Positions 9,148 to 19,100 are shown, counted from the first letter of the stretch. The stretch: 64,000 nt of DNA from Myroides fluvii (GCF_009792295.1 NZ_CP039934.1:764501-828500); one strand, 5' to 3'. A program made the numbers and translations. The notes: generated by a model not told the origin, from the sequence alone.

Positions 9148-10284
9148 ATGAATACGCAGAACACGCTGGTTTTATCCCTTGGAACCAATCAAGGCGACAA
9201 AAAAGCAAACCTTAATAAAGCTATAAATCTCATACACAATGAAGTAGGCACTGTCATCACAGCTTCGCCTATCTATGAATTCCCTGCATGGGGTTTTGAA
9301 AGTGAGCCCTTTTTTAACTGTGCCTTGGTCATTCACACCCTTTTAGATGCACAAACGGCCCTTGTAAAAATCTTAGAGACGGAAAAAAAACTTGGCCGTA
9401 TCCGTCAGGAACAAGTGGGTTATGCAGCTAGAATTATTGATATTGATATCATTGCTTTTAACGAGGAGATCATCAATGAACCTAATTTAGTGGTTCCTCA
9501 TCCATTGATGCAGGATCGCCTTTTTGTATTACAACCGATGGTAGATTTACAGTTGGATTGGATTCACCCCGTTTTCAAAAAAAACTGTATTCAATTAATA
9601 CACGATTGTACGGATCAAACTACTTTTAAAAAAGTAGATGTACTCCCTGTTGAATTACAATCCCATCCACTTCGAAAATTAAACTTTGTGGCGATTGAAG
9701 GAAATATTGGAGCAGGCAAAACAACCTTAACTAATCGTATTGCAGAAGATTTTAACGCGAAAAGTATTTTTGAAGGCTTTGCAGACAATCCCTTTTTACC
9801 CAAGTTCTATCAGGATGCTAGTCGCTATGCCTTTCCGCTGGAGATGTCATTTTTGGCCGATCGCTATTCTCAACTTTCAGACGACTTAGCTCAATTTGAC
9901 TTATTCAAAGCGTTTATTATAGCGGATTACTACATTTTTAAATCGTTAATTTTTGCTCAAATCACATTAGAGGAAGATGAGTTTCGCCTCTATCAAAATA
10001 TTTTTGATATCATGTACAAAGAAGCTCCTAAACCTGATTTGTATGTTTTTCTCTATCAAAACACAGATCGTTTATTAGAAAATATTCAAAAACGAGGGCG
10101 TTCATATGAAAGTGACATTTCAGGTCAATACTTGGATAAAGTAACCCAAGGTTATTTCAATTTCATAAAAACTATCCCTAGTGAAAAGGTAGTACTCATC
10201 GATATTTCCGATTTAGACTTTGTCGCTAACCAATCGGATTATATTCATGTACTCAATCAAATTGCAACAAAATTGACAACATAA
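9148..10284 (+). CDS. folK: Bifunctional HPPK (FolK) and deoxynucleoside kinase fusion
   Basis: The 378-residue protein has two enzyme domains. Residues 1-160 are 6-hydroxymethyl-7,8-dihydropterin pyrophosphokinase, a folate pathway step that moves pyrophosphate from ATP to the pterin (motifs LSLGTNQGDK and RIIDIDIIAF). Residues 172-378 are a deoxynucleoside kinase of the dCK/dGK type, for deoxynucleoside salvage, with the P-loop EGNIGAGKTTL near residue 184 and the DRYSQ motif. The linker is short. This fusion is known from many Bacteroidota, so I take it as genuine rather than a read error. It ends at a terminator shared with the convergent methyltransferase gene. Confidence 0.93.
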   Translation: MNTQNTLVLSLGTNQGDKKANLNKAINLIHNEVGTVITASPIYEFPAWGFESEPFFNCALVIHTLLDAQTALVKILETEKKLGRIRQEQVGYAARIIDIDIIAFNEEIINEPNLVVPHPLMQDRLFVLQPMVDLQLDWIHPVFKKNCIQLIHDCTDQTTFKKVDVLPVELQSHPLRKLNFVAIEGNIGAGKTTLTNRIAEDFNAKSIFEGFADNPFLPKFYQDASRYAFPLEMSFLADRYSQLSDDLAQFDLFKAFIIADYYIFKSLIFAQITLEEDEFRLYQNIFDIMYKEAPKPDLYVFLYQNTDRLLENIQKRGRSYESDISGQYLDKVTQGYFNFIKTIPSEKVVLIDISDLDFVANQSDYIHVLNQIATKLTT

Positions 10285-10319
10285 AAAAAGCTCCAACGCT
10301 TGCGTATTGGAGCTTTTCG
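10283..10319. terminator. Bidirectional intrinsic terminator
   Basis: An 11-bp stem (AAAAGCTCCAA with TTGGAGCTTTT, loop of 10) overlaps the end of the folK-dNK gene and lies just before the stop of the convergent methyltransferase gene. Confidence 0.9.
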
Positions 10320-10321
10320 CT

Positions 10322-10849
10322 TTATTGCATTTGTTGGAATAAATCCCAAACAACTATTCCTGCACTTACTGCTATATTCAAGGAGTGCTTTGTTCCGATC
10401 TGTGGTATTTCAATCACCCCATCGCTCAAATTGACAACGCCTTGCGAAACCCCTTTGACTTCATTTCCGAATACTAAGGCGTATTTTTTATCTTCTTCAA
10501 TTTGAAAATCATTCAACATAACGCTGTTTTCCACTTGTTCAATCGCCTGAACAGATACTCCTTCTGCTCTCAATCGCTCTACTACCTCAACTACATCTTT
10601 CACGTATTCCCAAGCTACTGTTTCCGTTGCTCCTAAAGCTGTTTTGTGTATTTCTTTATTGGGAGGGGTTGCTGTTATACCACATAAGTACACTTTCTCT
10701 ACCAAAAATGCATCACATGTTCTGAAAACAGATCCAATGTTGTGTAAACTTCGCACATCATCTAACACAACAATAATGGGTGTCTTTTCTGATGTTTTAA
10801 ACTCGTCAACACTTTTTCTATCTAATTCGCTATTGGCTAATTTTCGCAT
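10322..10849 (-). CDS. SpoU/TrmH-family RNA 2'-O-methyltransferase
   Basis: This 175-residue SPOUT enzyme would transfer a methyl group from S-adenosylmethionine to a ribose 2'-OH in tRNA or rRNA. The three family motifs are present: NIGSVFRTCDAF (motif 1, about residue 37), FGNEVKGVS (motif 2, about 127) and IPQIGTKHSLNIAVSAGI (motif 3, forming the knot, about 150). The protein is only the catalytic domain, with no extra RNA-binding N-terminus, so the target (for example tRNA G18 or an rRNA site) cannot be told. It is a single gene, convergent with folK-dNK. Confidence 0.9.
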   Translation of the reverse strand: MRKLANSELDRKSVDEFKTSEKTPIIVVLDDVRSLHNIGSVFRTCDAFLVEKVYLCGITATPPNKEIHKTALGATETVAWEYVKDVVEVVERLRAEGVSVQAIEQVENSVMLNDFQIEEDKKYALVFGNEVKGVSQGVVNLSDGVIEIPQIGTKHSLNIAVSAGIVVWDLFQQMQ

Positions 10850-10997
10850 AATAAAGGACTATATTTCTGCAAAAGTATTGATTATACCAATACTAGTCTA
10901 CTATTTAATCTACGAAAATTAAAAACAAACCTCTAGTTGCTTTTGTACTACAGGGAGAATGACAATCTTTTTTTAACTAATCTTTTATACCCTTTAA

Positions 10998-11028
10998 TTG
11001 CTAAGCCTTATGAAGTTCAATACTTTTG
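10998..11028 (+). promoter_or_regulatory. Bacteroidota promoter of the FUSC-like gene
   Basis: TTG (10998-11000), 20 bases, then TACTTTTG (11021-11028). It lies 17 bases before the ATG at 11046. Confidence 0.6.
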
Positions 11029-11045
11029 TAAGTTAAAAATTGAAT

Positions 11046-11558
11046 ATGATTCACGAATTAATAAAAAAAATGATAACCTCTGCTGTTCTCATTTATACCG
11101 TTCGTTGCCTGATCGGTTTCTGCATTGGTTACTATCTTTTTATTCATTTTAAGGATCACGAAACGCTATGGACCATAATCTCCATTATATTGGTTATTTC
11201 TCCAGAGGGTCAAAATTCAAAAAAACTATCCATCGAGCGATTTAAATCCAATTTAGTTGGTTCTGTTGTTGGATTGATCTGCTTGGAAATTCACACGCCA
11301 AATCTGTTTGTCATTCTCTTTGGCATTGTCTTAACTATCTTAATTTGCTACTTCTTTAAAATCCTCAATATGGCTCGTGTAGCACTGGTCGCTTTAGTGA
11401 TTATTTTGGTTCAGCCCATTACGGGACTAACGGAAATGACGCCTTTGATGCGTTTTCTGGCGGTGACTATAGGATGTTTAATCGGATTAATCGTTGTGAT
11501 TGTAACGTCCATTCCCATTCGTCAATTGAAGCGTTATTACGACCTTCCTTTGTCGTAA
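11046..11558 (+). CDS. FUSC-like small membrane protein
   Basis: The 170-residue protein has about five predicted membrane segments and the look of the N-terminal membrane half of FUSC/aromatic-acid exporter family proteins: paired hydrophobic hairpins, a polar SPEGQNSKKLSIERF loop (about residues 53-67) and the RFKSNLVGSVVG motif. It lacks the cytoplasmic half of full-length exporters. I start it at the ATG; a TTG two codons upstream is also open. Substrate and function are unknown. It precedes mutS by 78 bases, but mutS has its own promoter element. Confidence 0.7.
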   Translation: MIHELIKKMITSAVLIYTVRCLIGFCIGYYLFIHFKDHETLWTIISIILVISPEGQNSKKLSIERFKSNLVGSVVGLICLEIHTPNLFVILFGIVLTILICYFFKILNMARVALVALVIILVQPITGLTEMTPLMRFLAVTIGCLIGLIVVIVTSIPIRQLKRYYDLPLS

Positions 11559-11596
11559 AAAATTTGTTGCTTTTAGCTATCTCGTTAATCTTACTG

Positions 11597-11604
11597 TATA
11601 TTTG
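11597..11604 (+). promoter_or_regulatory. -7 promoter element of mutS
   Basis: TATATTTG, a full match to TAnnTTTG, lies 32 bases before the mutS ATG. No TTG at standard distance was found. Confidence 0.5.
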
Positions 11605-11636
11605 TAACTTCGTCTAAATACCTAAAAACACAAAAT

Positions 11637-14237
11637 ATGGCTGCGAAAGAGAAAGCGACAAAAGAAACTCCCTTAATGAAGCAATACAATGACATAAAAG
11701 CCAAGTATCCTGATGCTTGTTTATTATTTCGCGTGGGGGATTTTTATGAGACTTTTGGAGAAGATGCCGTTCGAACCGCTCAAATTTTAGGTATTACCTT
11801 AACCAAACGCGGCGCTGGATCTTCTAGTGAAACTGAACTCGCTGGTTTTCCTCATCATTCCATTAATGTCTATTTACCAAAATTAGTCAAAGCTGGACTT
11901 CGCGTAGCAATCTGCGATCAGCTGGAAGATCCAAAAATGACGAAAACGATTGTAAAGAGAGGGGTTACGGAATTAGTAACACCTGGTGTAGCGTTGAACG
12001 ATGAAGTTTTACAATCCAAATCCAACAACTTTTTATGTGCCGTTCACTTTGCCAAAAAATCATTGGGTATTGCTTTTTTAGATGTTTCAACAGGAGAGTT
12101 TTTCACTGCGGAAGGGGATGAAGAATACATCGATAAATTACTGCAAAACTTCAATCCCAGTGAGATTCTGGTACAGAAAAACAACAAAGTTACCTTTCAA
12201 CAACAATTTGGATCAACCTACAACCTCTTCTTTTTAGACGATTGGGTTTTCAAAGAAGATTTTGCTTTTGAATCACTGACGAAACACTTTCAGACAAACT
12301 CCTTAAAAGGGTTTGGAATTGAAGATTTAGCAGATGGCGTAATTGCTTGTGGGGCGGTATTACACTACCTCTCAGAGACTCAACACACGCGCATCAAACA
12401 CATTTCAAATATTCAGCGCATCGCAGAAGATGCTTATGTTTGGATGGATCGCTTTACCATTCGCAACTTAGAACTTTATCAAAGTAGCAATTTTAATGCG
12501 ATTACGCTCTTAGATGTAATTGACAAAACCCTCTCACCTATGGGAGGAAGATTGCTCAAACGTTGGTTAGCTCTTCCTTTAAAAAAGAAGAAGAATATTG
12601 TTGAGCGCCATGAAATTGTCGAATTACTTACCAAAAAACAAGAAGTTCTTACCCACTTTCAAGGACAAATAAAGAAGATATCCGATTTAGAGCGTTTAAC
12701 CTCTAAAATAGCCACAGGCAAAGTATCACCAAGGGAACTTTTGTATTTAAAAGAATCCTTAGATGCTATCATTCCACTAAAAGAACAAGCGTTAAAAAGC
12801 AAGAATGATTCGCTAAAAATTATTGGAGATCAGCTACACGATTGTGGATTATTGAGAGAGCGCATTGCTCAAACGATACATCCTGATGCACCTGTAGCCA
12901 TCAGCAAAGGAAATGCCATTGCATTTGGCATCAGTGAAGAACTCGATGAATTGCGCAACATCTCCTCTACCGGAAAAGGTTATTTGGATGCAATGGAACA
13001 ACGCGAAAGTCAAAACACAGGTATTCCTTCTTTAAAGATTGCCTTCAACAATGTCTTCGGATATTATATAGAAGTGCGCAATACACATAAAGATAAAGTT
13101 CCTGCCGAATGGATTCGCAAACAAACCTTAGTTAATGCAGAGCGCTATATTACAGAGGAGTTAAAAGCATACGAAAACAAAATACTTGGAGCTGAGGAAA
13201 AAATCAGCCAACTCGAGGGGCGCATTTATGAAGAATTTGTTCATTGGTGTGGGCAATACATTCAACCTGTGCAACTCAACGCTCATTTAGTAGCTCAATT
13301 AGACTGTTTGTCTTCTTTTGCACAATTGGCCTTAGAAAACAATTATGTCCGTCCTATACTCGATGATAGCTATGATTTAGAAATTAAAGAAGGGCGTCAC
13401 CCAGTCATTGAAAAACAATTGCCTTTTGACAAGCCTTATATTACCAACGATGTATTTTTGAACAATGCTACTCAACAAATCATCATGATCACCGGACCGA
13501 ATATGTCGGGTAAATCTGCCATCTTGCGTCAAACTGCTTTGATTGTTCTTTTAGCTCAAATGGGATGTTTTGTACCTGCTGTATCCGTACGCATGGGGGT
13601 AGTGGATAAAATATTTACTCGCGTGGGAGCCTCGGATAATATTTCCATGGGCGAATCAACTTTTATGGTCGAGATGAATGAAACCGCTTCTATTTTGAAT
13701 AATATTTCGGATCGCAGCTTGGTATTATTGGATGAAATTGGCCGTGGAACCAGTACGTATGATGGAATTTCAATTGCTTGGGCGATTGCGGAATTTCTAC
13801 ATCAACATCCATCCAAACCCAAAACGTTATTTGCGACGCATTATCACGAATTAAACGATATGCAAGAACACTTTGAAGGCGTGAAAAACTACAATGTTGC
13901 GGTAAAAGAATTAAAGGACAATGTTTTATTCATTCGCAAATTAGTACCTGGTGGAAGTGCACATAGCTTTGGTATTCACGTAGCCAAAATGGCCGGAATG
14001 CCGCAAATCGTTATTAATCGAGCTCAAAAAATGCTGAAACAACTCGAAAAAACACATCGAAATGAGGAGGAAACGAGTTTAAAACCTGCGGAACAAGATC
14101 TACAATTGAGTATTTTTAATATTGATGACCCACTTTTGGCAAGTCTTAAAGATGAATTATCGGTCATTGACATCAATACGTTAACACCTGTAGAGGCCTT
14201 GATGAAGCTACATGAACTAAAAAAAATGATGCAATAA
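11637..14237 (+). CDS. mutS: DNA mismatch repair protein MutS
   Basis: This 866-residue protein recognises base mismatches and small loops and starts methyl-independent mismatch repair with MutL. The mismatch-wedge motif [10 protein letters not shown] has the Phe and Glu near residues 36-38. The lever and clamp region follows, then the ABC-type ATPase with Walker [16 protein letters not shown] (about residue 620), Walker [17 protein letters not shown] and the signature-region [10 protein letters not shown]. Length is normal for MutS1 (about 850-870), and the [16 protein letters not shown] helix-turn-helix dimer region is intact. No frameshift was seen. It ends at a clear terminator. Confidence 0.97.
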   Translation: MAAKEKATKETPLMKQYNDIKAKYPDACLLFRVGDFYETFGEDAVRTAQILGITLTKRGAGSSSETELAGFPHHSINVYLPKLVKAGLRVAICDQLEDPKMTKTIVKRGVTELVTPGVALNDEVLQSKSNNFLCAVHFAKKSLGIAFLDVSTGEFFTAEGDEEYIDKLLQNFNPSEILVQKNNKVTFQQQFGSTYNLFFLDDWVFKEDFAFESLTKHFQTNSLKGFGIEDLADGVIACGAVLHYLSETQHTRIKHISNIQRIAEDAYVWMDRFTIRNLELYQSSNFNAITLLDVIDKTLSPMGGRLLKRWLALPLKKKKNIVERHEIVELLTKKQEVLTHFQGQIKKISDLERLTSKIATGKVSPRELLYLKESLDAIIPLKEQALKSKNDSLKIIGDQLHDCGLLRERIAQTIHPDAPVAISKGNAIAFGISEELDELRNISSTGKGYLDAMEQRESQNTGIPSLKIAFNNVFGYYIEVRNTHKDKVPAEWIRKQTLVNAERYITEELKAYENKILGAEEKISQLEGRIYEEFVHWCGQYIQPVQLNAHLVAQLDCLSSFAQLALENNYVRPILDDSYDLEIKEGRHPVIEKQLPFDKPYITNDVFLNNATQQIIMITGPNMSGKSAILRQTALIVLLAQMGCFVPAVSVRMGVVDKIFTRVGASDNISMGESTFMVEMNETASILNNISDRSLVLLDEIGRGTSTYDGISIAWAIAEFLHQHPSKPKTLFATHYHELNDMQEHFEGVKNYNVAVKELKDNVLFIRKLVPGGSAHSFGIHVAKMAGMPQIVINRAQKMLKQLEKTHRNEEETSLKPAEQDLQLSIFNIDDPLLASLKDELSVIDINTLTPVEALMKLHELKKMMQ

Positions 14238-14264
14238 CTAAAAATAAATAGAAAAACAGCGCTT

Positions 14265-14300
14265 AATCGACTTACCTCAACAGCTAAGTCGATTTTTTTA
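14265..14300 (+). terminator. Intrinsic terminator of mutS
   Basis: A 10-bp stem, AATCGACTTA with TAAGTCGATT, is followed by seven T. Confidence 0.85.
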
Positions 14301-14375
14301 TAAAAAAAAACTTCTTTTTACTTCCTGACTACCAAACGCTTAAAAAAAGACTCGAAAAATAATGGGATTGTGTAT

Positions 14376-14405
14376 TTGTACAAGTAAAAAATTGTTTTAC
14401 ATTTG
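14376..14405 (+). promoter_or_regulatory. Promoter of the first tRNA-Gly/tRNA-Leu pair
   Basis: TTG (14376-14378), 19 bases, TACATTTG (14398-14405). The bases after it (GCACTCGCA) recur after the promoters of the other two tRNA units (25631 and 26419). Confidence 0.7.
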
Positions 14406-14446
14406 CACTCGCATTACCGAAATAATGCACACGATCATAAACGCTT

Positions 14447-14519
14447 GCGAAAATAGCTCAGTTGGTAGAGCGCAACCTTGCCAAGGTTGAGGTCGCGGGT
14501 TCGAACCCCGTTTTTCGCT
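14447..14519 (+). tRNA. tRNA-Gly(GCC), copy 1
   Basis: A 73-base cloverleaf: the acceptor GCGAAAA pairs with TTTTCGC, the D-arm is TAGCTCAGTTGGTAGAGC, the anticodon loop TTGCCAA gives GCC, and the T-arm GCGGG-TTCGAAC-CCCGT is complete. The 3' CCA is not encoded, as usual in this group. Sixteen bases separate it from tRNA-Leu, so the two are co-transcribed. Confidence 0.97.
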
Positions 14520-14535
14520 CGAGAGTTTTTTTCAA

Positions 14536-14621
14536 GCTCGAGTGGTGGAAGTGGTAGACACGCTGGACTTAAAATCCAGTGAACAGTAATGTTCGTGCGG
14601 GTTCAAGTCCCGCCTCGAGTA
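14536..14621 (+). tRNA. tRNA-Leu(UAA), copy 1
   Basis: An 86-base class II tRNA with anticodon loop CTTAAAA (anticodon TAA) in a CTGGA/TCCAG stem and a long variable arm GAAC-AGTAAT-GTTC. The acceptor GCTCGAG pairs with CTCGAGT (the first pair is G-U). It ends the tRNA operon. Confidence 0.97.
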
Positions 14622-14622
14622 C

Positions 14623-14660
14623 AAAAAGTCCTAAGTTAACGCTTGGGACTTTTTTTTTAG
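14623..14660 (+). terminator. Terminator of tRNA pair copy 1
   Basis: The stem AAGTCCTAAG with CTTGGGACTT around TTAACG is followed by nine T. The same hairpin, with small changes, follows both other tRNA-Leu genes. Confidence 0.9.
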
Positions 14661-14766
14661 GATTAAGTAAATAAGTTAAGGGCTAGATACAAAATTAACA
14701 ATTAGTACAGTTTTATTGCATTACATGCTAATTTTTAATTATTACTTTAGGTAAAACTTATATATT

Positions 14767-15585
14767 ATGAAAAAAATTTTATTTTTAAGCCTTGCCTTTA
14801 CCATCTTCTCATGTTCGAAAGAAGATAAGCTAGTTGTGGATCCTCAATCAAATAAAGAGGTTGAAACAATAGATGCTAATATTGGATACGAATCGCCTTT
14901 TGATTACGATGCAAATGGTCAATATAATGGCAATCAAATTACATACATTTTTGAAAATGACACTTATTTTGACTTCAGGATAACCCCCTATTTTAGCTAT
15001 GGCTCGTATGATGAAGCTCCTTATAGTGAAGTATTTTGGGAAAATACAACTGGTCATTATAATTTATTTACTGGCCAATATTATTCGCCTAATTTGACAG
15101 CTAATGGATACAAATATGGAAATTTCGTCGCTGCAACAGATGTTCTACTTTCCAGCTATGCTCGTACAAATACAGGTATTGGTTATCTTGTGGTTCCGTT
15201 TATGTTTAACTATTTTGGAAGTGTTGTTAATAATGTAGAAAGGGACTTTTTATGGAAAAGTGGAAAGCTATATTTTATTGAATTTGATATTTTTGATAGT
15301 AAAAGAAAAGAGTTTTTAGCAAAGAAAGAAAAAGTAAAACTAAATTTCTATCATTGGTTTGATCCTCAATCCATTCCATCAGGATGGAAAGAATTACCTT
15401 ATAAGGACTCGGTCTTTGATGAAGTAATGTTATATAACTTAAATACAAGAGAAATATGTTTAACTATAAGTGATAGTAGTCCTTCTAAAGATACTTATCA
15501 ATTTGAAAAAGATGGAATAACTTATGAGGTAGGGATAAAAACTACATCTAATGAAGTAAAAATATATTTAAAAGAAATACCTTAA
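14767..15585 (+). CDS. Lipoprotein of unknown function
   Basis: This 272-residue protein starts with a lipoprotein signal (MKKILFLSLAFTIFSC, lipidated Cys at residue 16). The rest is rich in Tyr, Phe and Asn, has no membrane segment and looks beta-rich; I recognise no family. The coding sequence is visibly richer in A and T than mutS on one side and the SusCD genes on the other. It lies directly behind the first tRNA pair, a common landing place for acquired DNA. The promoter is unclear, and the gene has its own terminator. Confidence 0.72.
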   Translation: MKKILFLSLAFTIFSCSKEDKLVVDPQSNKEVETIDANIGYESPFDYDANGQYNGNQITYIFENDTYFDFRITPYFSYGSYDEAPYSEVFWENTTGHYNLFTGQYYSPNLTANGYKYGNFVAATDVLLSSYARTNTGIGYLVVPFMFNYFGSVVNNVERDFLWKSGKLYFIEFDIFDSKRKEFLAKKEKVKLNFYHWFDPQSIPSGWKELPYKDSVFDEVMLYNLNTREICLTISDSSPSKDTYQFEKDGITYEVGIKTTSNEVKIYLKEIP

Positions 15586-15610
15586 TAAAATATAAATCAT
15601 CATTTAAAAC

Positions 15611-15647
15611 AAAAGCCTATCTATACCTTATAGATTAGGCTTTTTTT
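15611..15647 (+). terminator. Terminator of the unknown lipoprotein gene
   Basis: Arms AAAAGCCT-ATCTATA and TATAGATTAGGCTTTT (one bulged base) are followed by a T run. Confidence 0.8.
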
Positions 15648-15851
15648 CCAAATTAGTACTTCTACTAGTGAAGAGGATAAAAATTAATAATTATAAGATT
15701 TTTTTCCTTCATAGATTCGTTCAAAAAAACACCCATTCCTTGTACCTAAACAGTAAATTTTTCTCTTTCAACCAATCACATTTATCCATAAAGAAATTTT
15801 ATTCTTTAAAAACAACAAAATAAAGTTATTTTATCCTTATTTAATTCTTTA
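15648..15851. other. Intergenic region without a recognised gene
   Basis: About 200 AT-rich bases lie between the lipoprotein terminator and the SusC operon promoter. I see no open frame with a start of useful length and no RNA structure. It may hold upstream regulator sites. Confidence 0.5.
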
Positions 15852-15882
15852 TTGCAGATAAAAAAACCATAATATACCTTTG
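15852..15882 (+). promoter_or_regulatory. Promoter of the SusC/SusD operon
   Basis: TTG (15852-15854), 20 bases, TACCTTTG (15875-15882) is a full consensus. Transcription should begin near 15889, giving a leader RNA of about 265 nt before the susC ATG. Confidence 0.72.
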
Positions 15883-15912
15883 CACTGTTGTTCCTGATCT
15901 AAATTAAATAAC

Positions 15913-16008
15913 ATGGAGAAAATAATAAACCCTTTTTTAAAGCTAATCAACATGCAACTTCTACTGTCTTATTTTTCTATGATAATGGCAAGCATGCGTA
16001 TGCCTTAA
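15913..16008 (+). CDS. Met-rich 31-residue leader peptide
   Basis: This short frame starts with ATG about 25 nt after the inferred transcription start and ends with TAA at 16006-16008. The peptide runs MEKIINPFLKLIN, then MQLLLSYFS and finally MIMASMRMP. Six of its 31 codons are Met and four of those fall in the last nine codons (15979, 15985, 15994, 16000). It is followed by mutually exclusive hairpins and an intrinsic terminator ahead of susC, so I read it as a regulatory leader peptide sensing charged tRNA-Met rather than a working protein. It is too short for statistical proof of coding. Confidence 0.6.
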   Translation: MEKIINPFLKLINMQLLLSYFSMIMASMRMP

Positions 16009-16014
16009 CGAAAA

Positions 16015-16062
16015 CAAAGCTTTATTATTTTTTTGTTCTTCAAAACAAAAAAGGAGGCTTTG
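16015..16062 (+). promoter_or_regulatory. Putative antiterminator hairpin
   Basis: CAAAGC (16015-16020) can pair with GCTTTG (16057-16062), and inside it TTTTTTGTT (16029-16037) pairs with AACAAAAAA (16044-16052). Both 3' strands belong to, or overlap, the 5' arm and loop of the terminator at 16047-16080, so the two structures exclude each other. The first strand begins seven bases past the leader stop. A ribosome reaching the stop would cover it, while one stalled at the Met codons would leave it free. Confidence 0.5.
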
Positions 16063-16080
16063 GTAGAGCCTCCTTTTTTT
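16047..16080 (+). terminator. Attenuator terminator ahead of susC
   Basis: A perfect 13-bp stem (AAAAAAGGAGGCT with AGCCTCCTTTTTT, 7-base loop) ends in a run of seven T. It lies between the operon promoter and the SusC start, not behind any full gene, so it must act on leader transcripts. Confidence 0.85.
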
Positions 16081-16153
16081 ATATCGTTTTTTAAGCAGCA
16101 AAAACGATAGTCAATTCTATATGCTGCTAAAAATAATCAAATTTTTAGTAAAA

Positions 16154-19100
16154 ATGAAACGTATTCAACTTCGGCTACTACTAAGTAGCCTGCTCTTGCT
16201 ATGCAATATAGCTTTAGCCCAGCAATTAACTATCACAGGTGTAGTACGCGAACACAATGGAGATGTACTTCCAGGTGTATCAGTTACTATAGCCAACACG
16301 ACACAAGGTGTACAAACCGACTTAAATGGAAAATATACCCTAACCGTTCAGGAAGGAAGCAGCCTTCACTTTGATTATGTCGGATTTCAATCCCAAATCA
16401 TTCAAATAAACAAACAAACGGTTCTTGATGTAACTCTACTTGAAGATGCGGTTGATTTAGATGATATCGTCATTGTCGCTTATGGAACACAAAAACAAAA
16501 AGCAGTGGTAGGAGCAATTAGTCAAATCAAAAGCGATGTATTAGACAAACAGGTAGCCACGTCAGTGGTAACCGCTCTTCAAGGGACAGTATCAGGTGTT
16601 AACATTATCAACTCAAGCTCACAACCGGGTGAAAGTCCTACAATTCGAGTAAGAGGAATCGGTTCTATTAATGCTTCAGCTGATCCGCTCATTATCTTAG
16701 ATGGTGCTCCCTATTCAGGAAATCTTAACTCCATAAGTGCGGATCAGGTTGAAGCGATCAATATACTCAAAGACGCCTCCTCTACTGCCCTATATGGTTC
16801 TAGAGGTTCCAATGGTGTTATTTTGATTAAAACGAAAATGGGCAAGCGCAATAGCGAACCCGAAGTTCAAGTTAAATTGAGTGCTGGAGTTGCCTTTGAT
16901 GCTGTACAAACCCATAAGGTATTGGACACACAAGGCTATACTTCCTATTTATGGGAAGGTCGAAAAAACAATTACCAATACATTTTGGGACAAGATGAAG
17001 CCATAGCACGCAAACATGCTTCCGATGGACTAGTCAGTTATTTTGGCTATAATCCTTTTGGAACCAATCAACCTGTAGCTTACAACGGAAATTGGACCGT
17101 CAAAGATCCTTTGCTATGGGAAACGGATTGGAAAAAGGAATTGCAACGCAATCAAGCCTTCCGAAATGAATACAATTTCAACATTTCGGGAGGAAATGAC
17201 CGCACGACTTATTTCTTAGCTGCGAACTACCTCAACCAAGACGGGATGATCAAAACATCAAATTTTGAACGCACAACCGTACGTTTAAATATAGAAAGTC
17301 AGGTTGCCCAATGGCTACAAGTGGGAGTCAATACAGCCTATGCCAGCTCCAATCAAAATTTCCCTACGCAAAGTGGTACCAACTTATACAGTCCGATGAA
17401 CTGGATTTACACGATGCCCAGTGTTTTTCCCGTATATAAAAGAGATGCTAAAGGGCAATTGGTGCACGATGCCGCAGGAGATCGTATTTACGATTATGGA
17501 AATGCATCCAGCAAAGATGCCAACAGTGTACGCCCTATCATGAGTGGAGAAAATGCAGTGGGCATACTCTATAACAATAGCACCATGAATCGACGTTCAT
17601 CTCTGAACTGGAATGGTTTTGCAAAGGTAGATTTGGCCGAAGGACTTTATTTTAAGTCTAACTTATCGTATGAAAAATACGATTACAACGTCAAAGAATA
17701 CAACCATGCACAATACGGACAAGCTTCAAGTGTACAAGGACGCGTACAAAAATCCAAAGACACTTCAGAAACGATTAATTTTATCAATGCGCTACACTAC
17801 GATAAAGTATTTGGAGATCATCATCTAGCAGCAGATGGAATTGTAGAAGCTTACCGCTTCAAACAAGATTTATTCTATGCTTCCTCAACAGGTTATTTAC
17901 CAGGGAACTCAGAAATAGGCAGTGGTACGGCTCTAGAAAGTATTGAAGGGTATGAAGTAGAAGATCGTTTGACGAGTTATTTAGGACGAGTGACTTACGA
18001 CTACAACAACAAATATTTTATAGAAGGTTCATTTAGACGAGATTCGAGTACGCGCTTTGACAAATCGGTACGAGCGGGTAACTTCTATTCTATTGGTGGG
18101 TCGTGGATTCTTTCTTCTGAGGATTTCTTAGCGGATAATTCATACATCGACTTATTAAAACTAAGAGCATCCTATGGAGAATTGGGAAATAACAATTTAA
18201 AAGACCAGTACTTTCCCTATTTGAGATTGTTCGAAACAGGGTACAATCAATTAGACAATCCGGGGGTTATATTAGGCGACTTAACAGATCCTTATTTAAC
18301 TTGGGAGAAAACAGCATCGTTTAACGTTGGACTAGACTTTAGCTTGTTCAACAATCGTTTAGAAGGTTCGGTAGATTACTACAAAAAGCGTTCGATTGAT
18401 TTGCTATTTGCTATTCCTCAAGCGCCTTCAACGGGTAATCTAGAATTATTATCAAATGCAGGAACCATTGAAAACTACGGGCTAGAAGTCAGTTTAACCG
18501 CTCATCTTCTTCGTACACCAGATTGGAAATGGGATACATCCCTCCATTTTTCTATGGATCGCAACAAAATCAAATCCTTGACTCAAGATAGTTTCATCAG
18601 TGGATTAAACCGTTGGGAATCGGGTCGTTCACTTTATGATTTTTACATCAGAGAATGGGCAGGAGTAGATCCGAATGATGGTTACGGGATGTGGTATAAA
18701 GATTTAGTGGATGCTCACGGTCAGGTGATTGGCAGAGAAACTACCAAAGATTACGATGAAGCCACTCGTTATTACAAACACTCGGCCTTACCTCAAGTAG
18801 TTGGAGGATTTAATACCAGCTTATCCTATAAGAATTTCGATTTTAGTGCCTTTTTTAATTTTAGCTTAGGAGGATACATTTATGACAATGATTATGCGAG
18901 TTTAATGGATGGTATTTCCAAAGGGTACCAAAGCTCACCTGATCTTGAAAATCGATGGCAAAAGCCAGGAGATATAACAAATACTCCCATCCTCTTGAAT
19001 GCGTCAAATAATTTTGCAGCAACCTCTACGCGATTTTTATATAAAAATAACTATCTCCGCTTGAAAGCGTTGACCTTAGGGTATTCCCTTCCTGTAGAAC

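Noticed and set aside
15889..16153. A SAM-type riboswitch as the explanation of the SusC leader
   Set aside because: I could not fit a SAM-I or SAM-II core by eye, while the ATG-to-TAA frame with Met codons and the alternative hairpins fit leader-peptide attenuation better. A covariance-model search would settle it.
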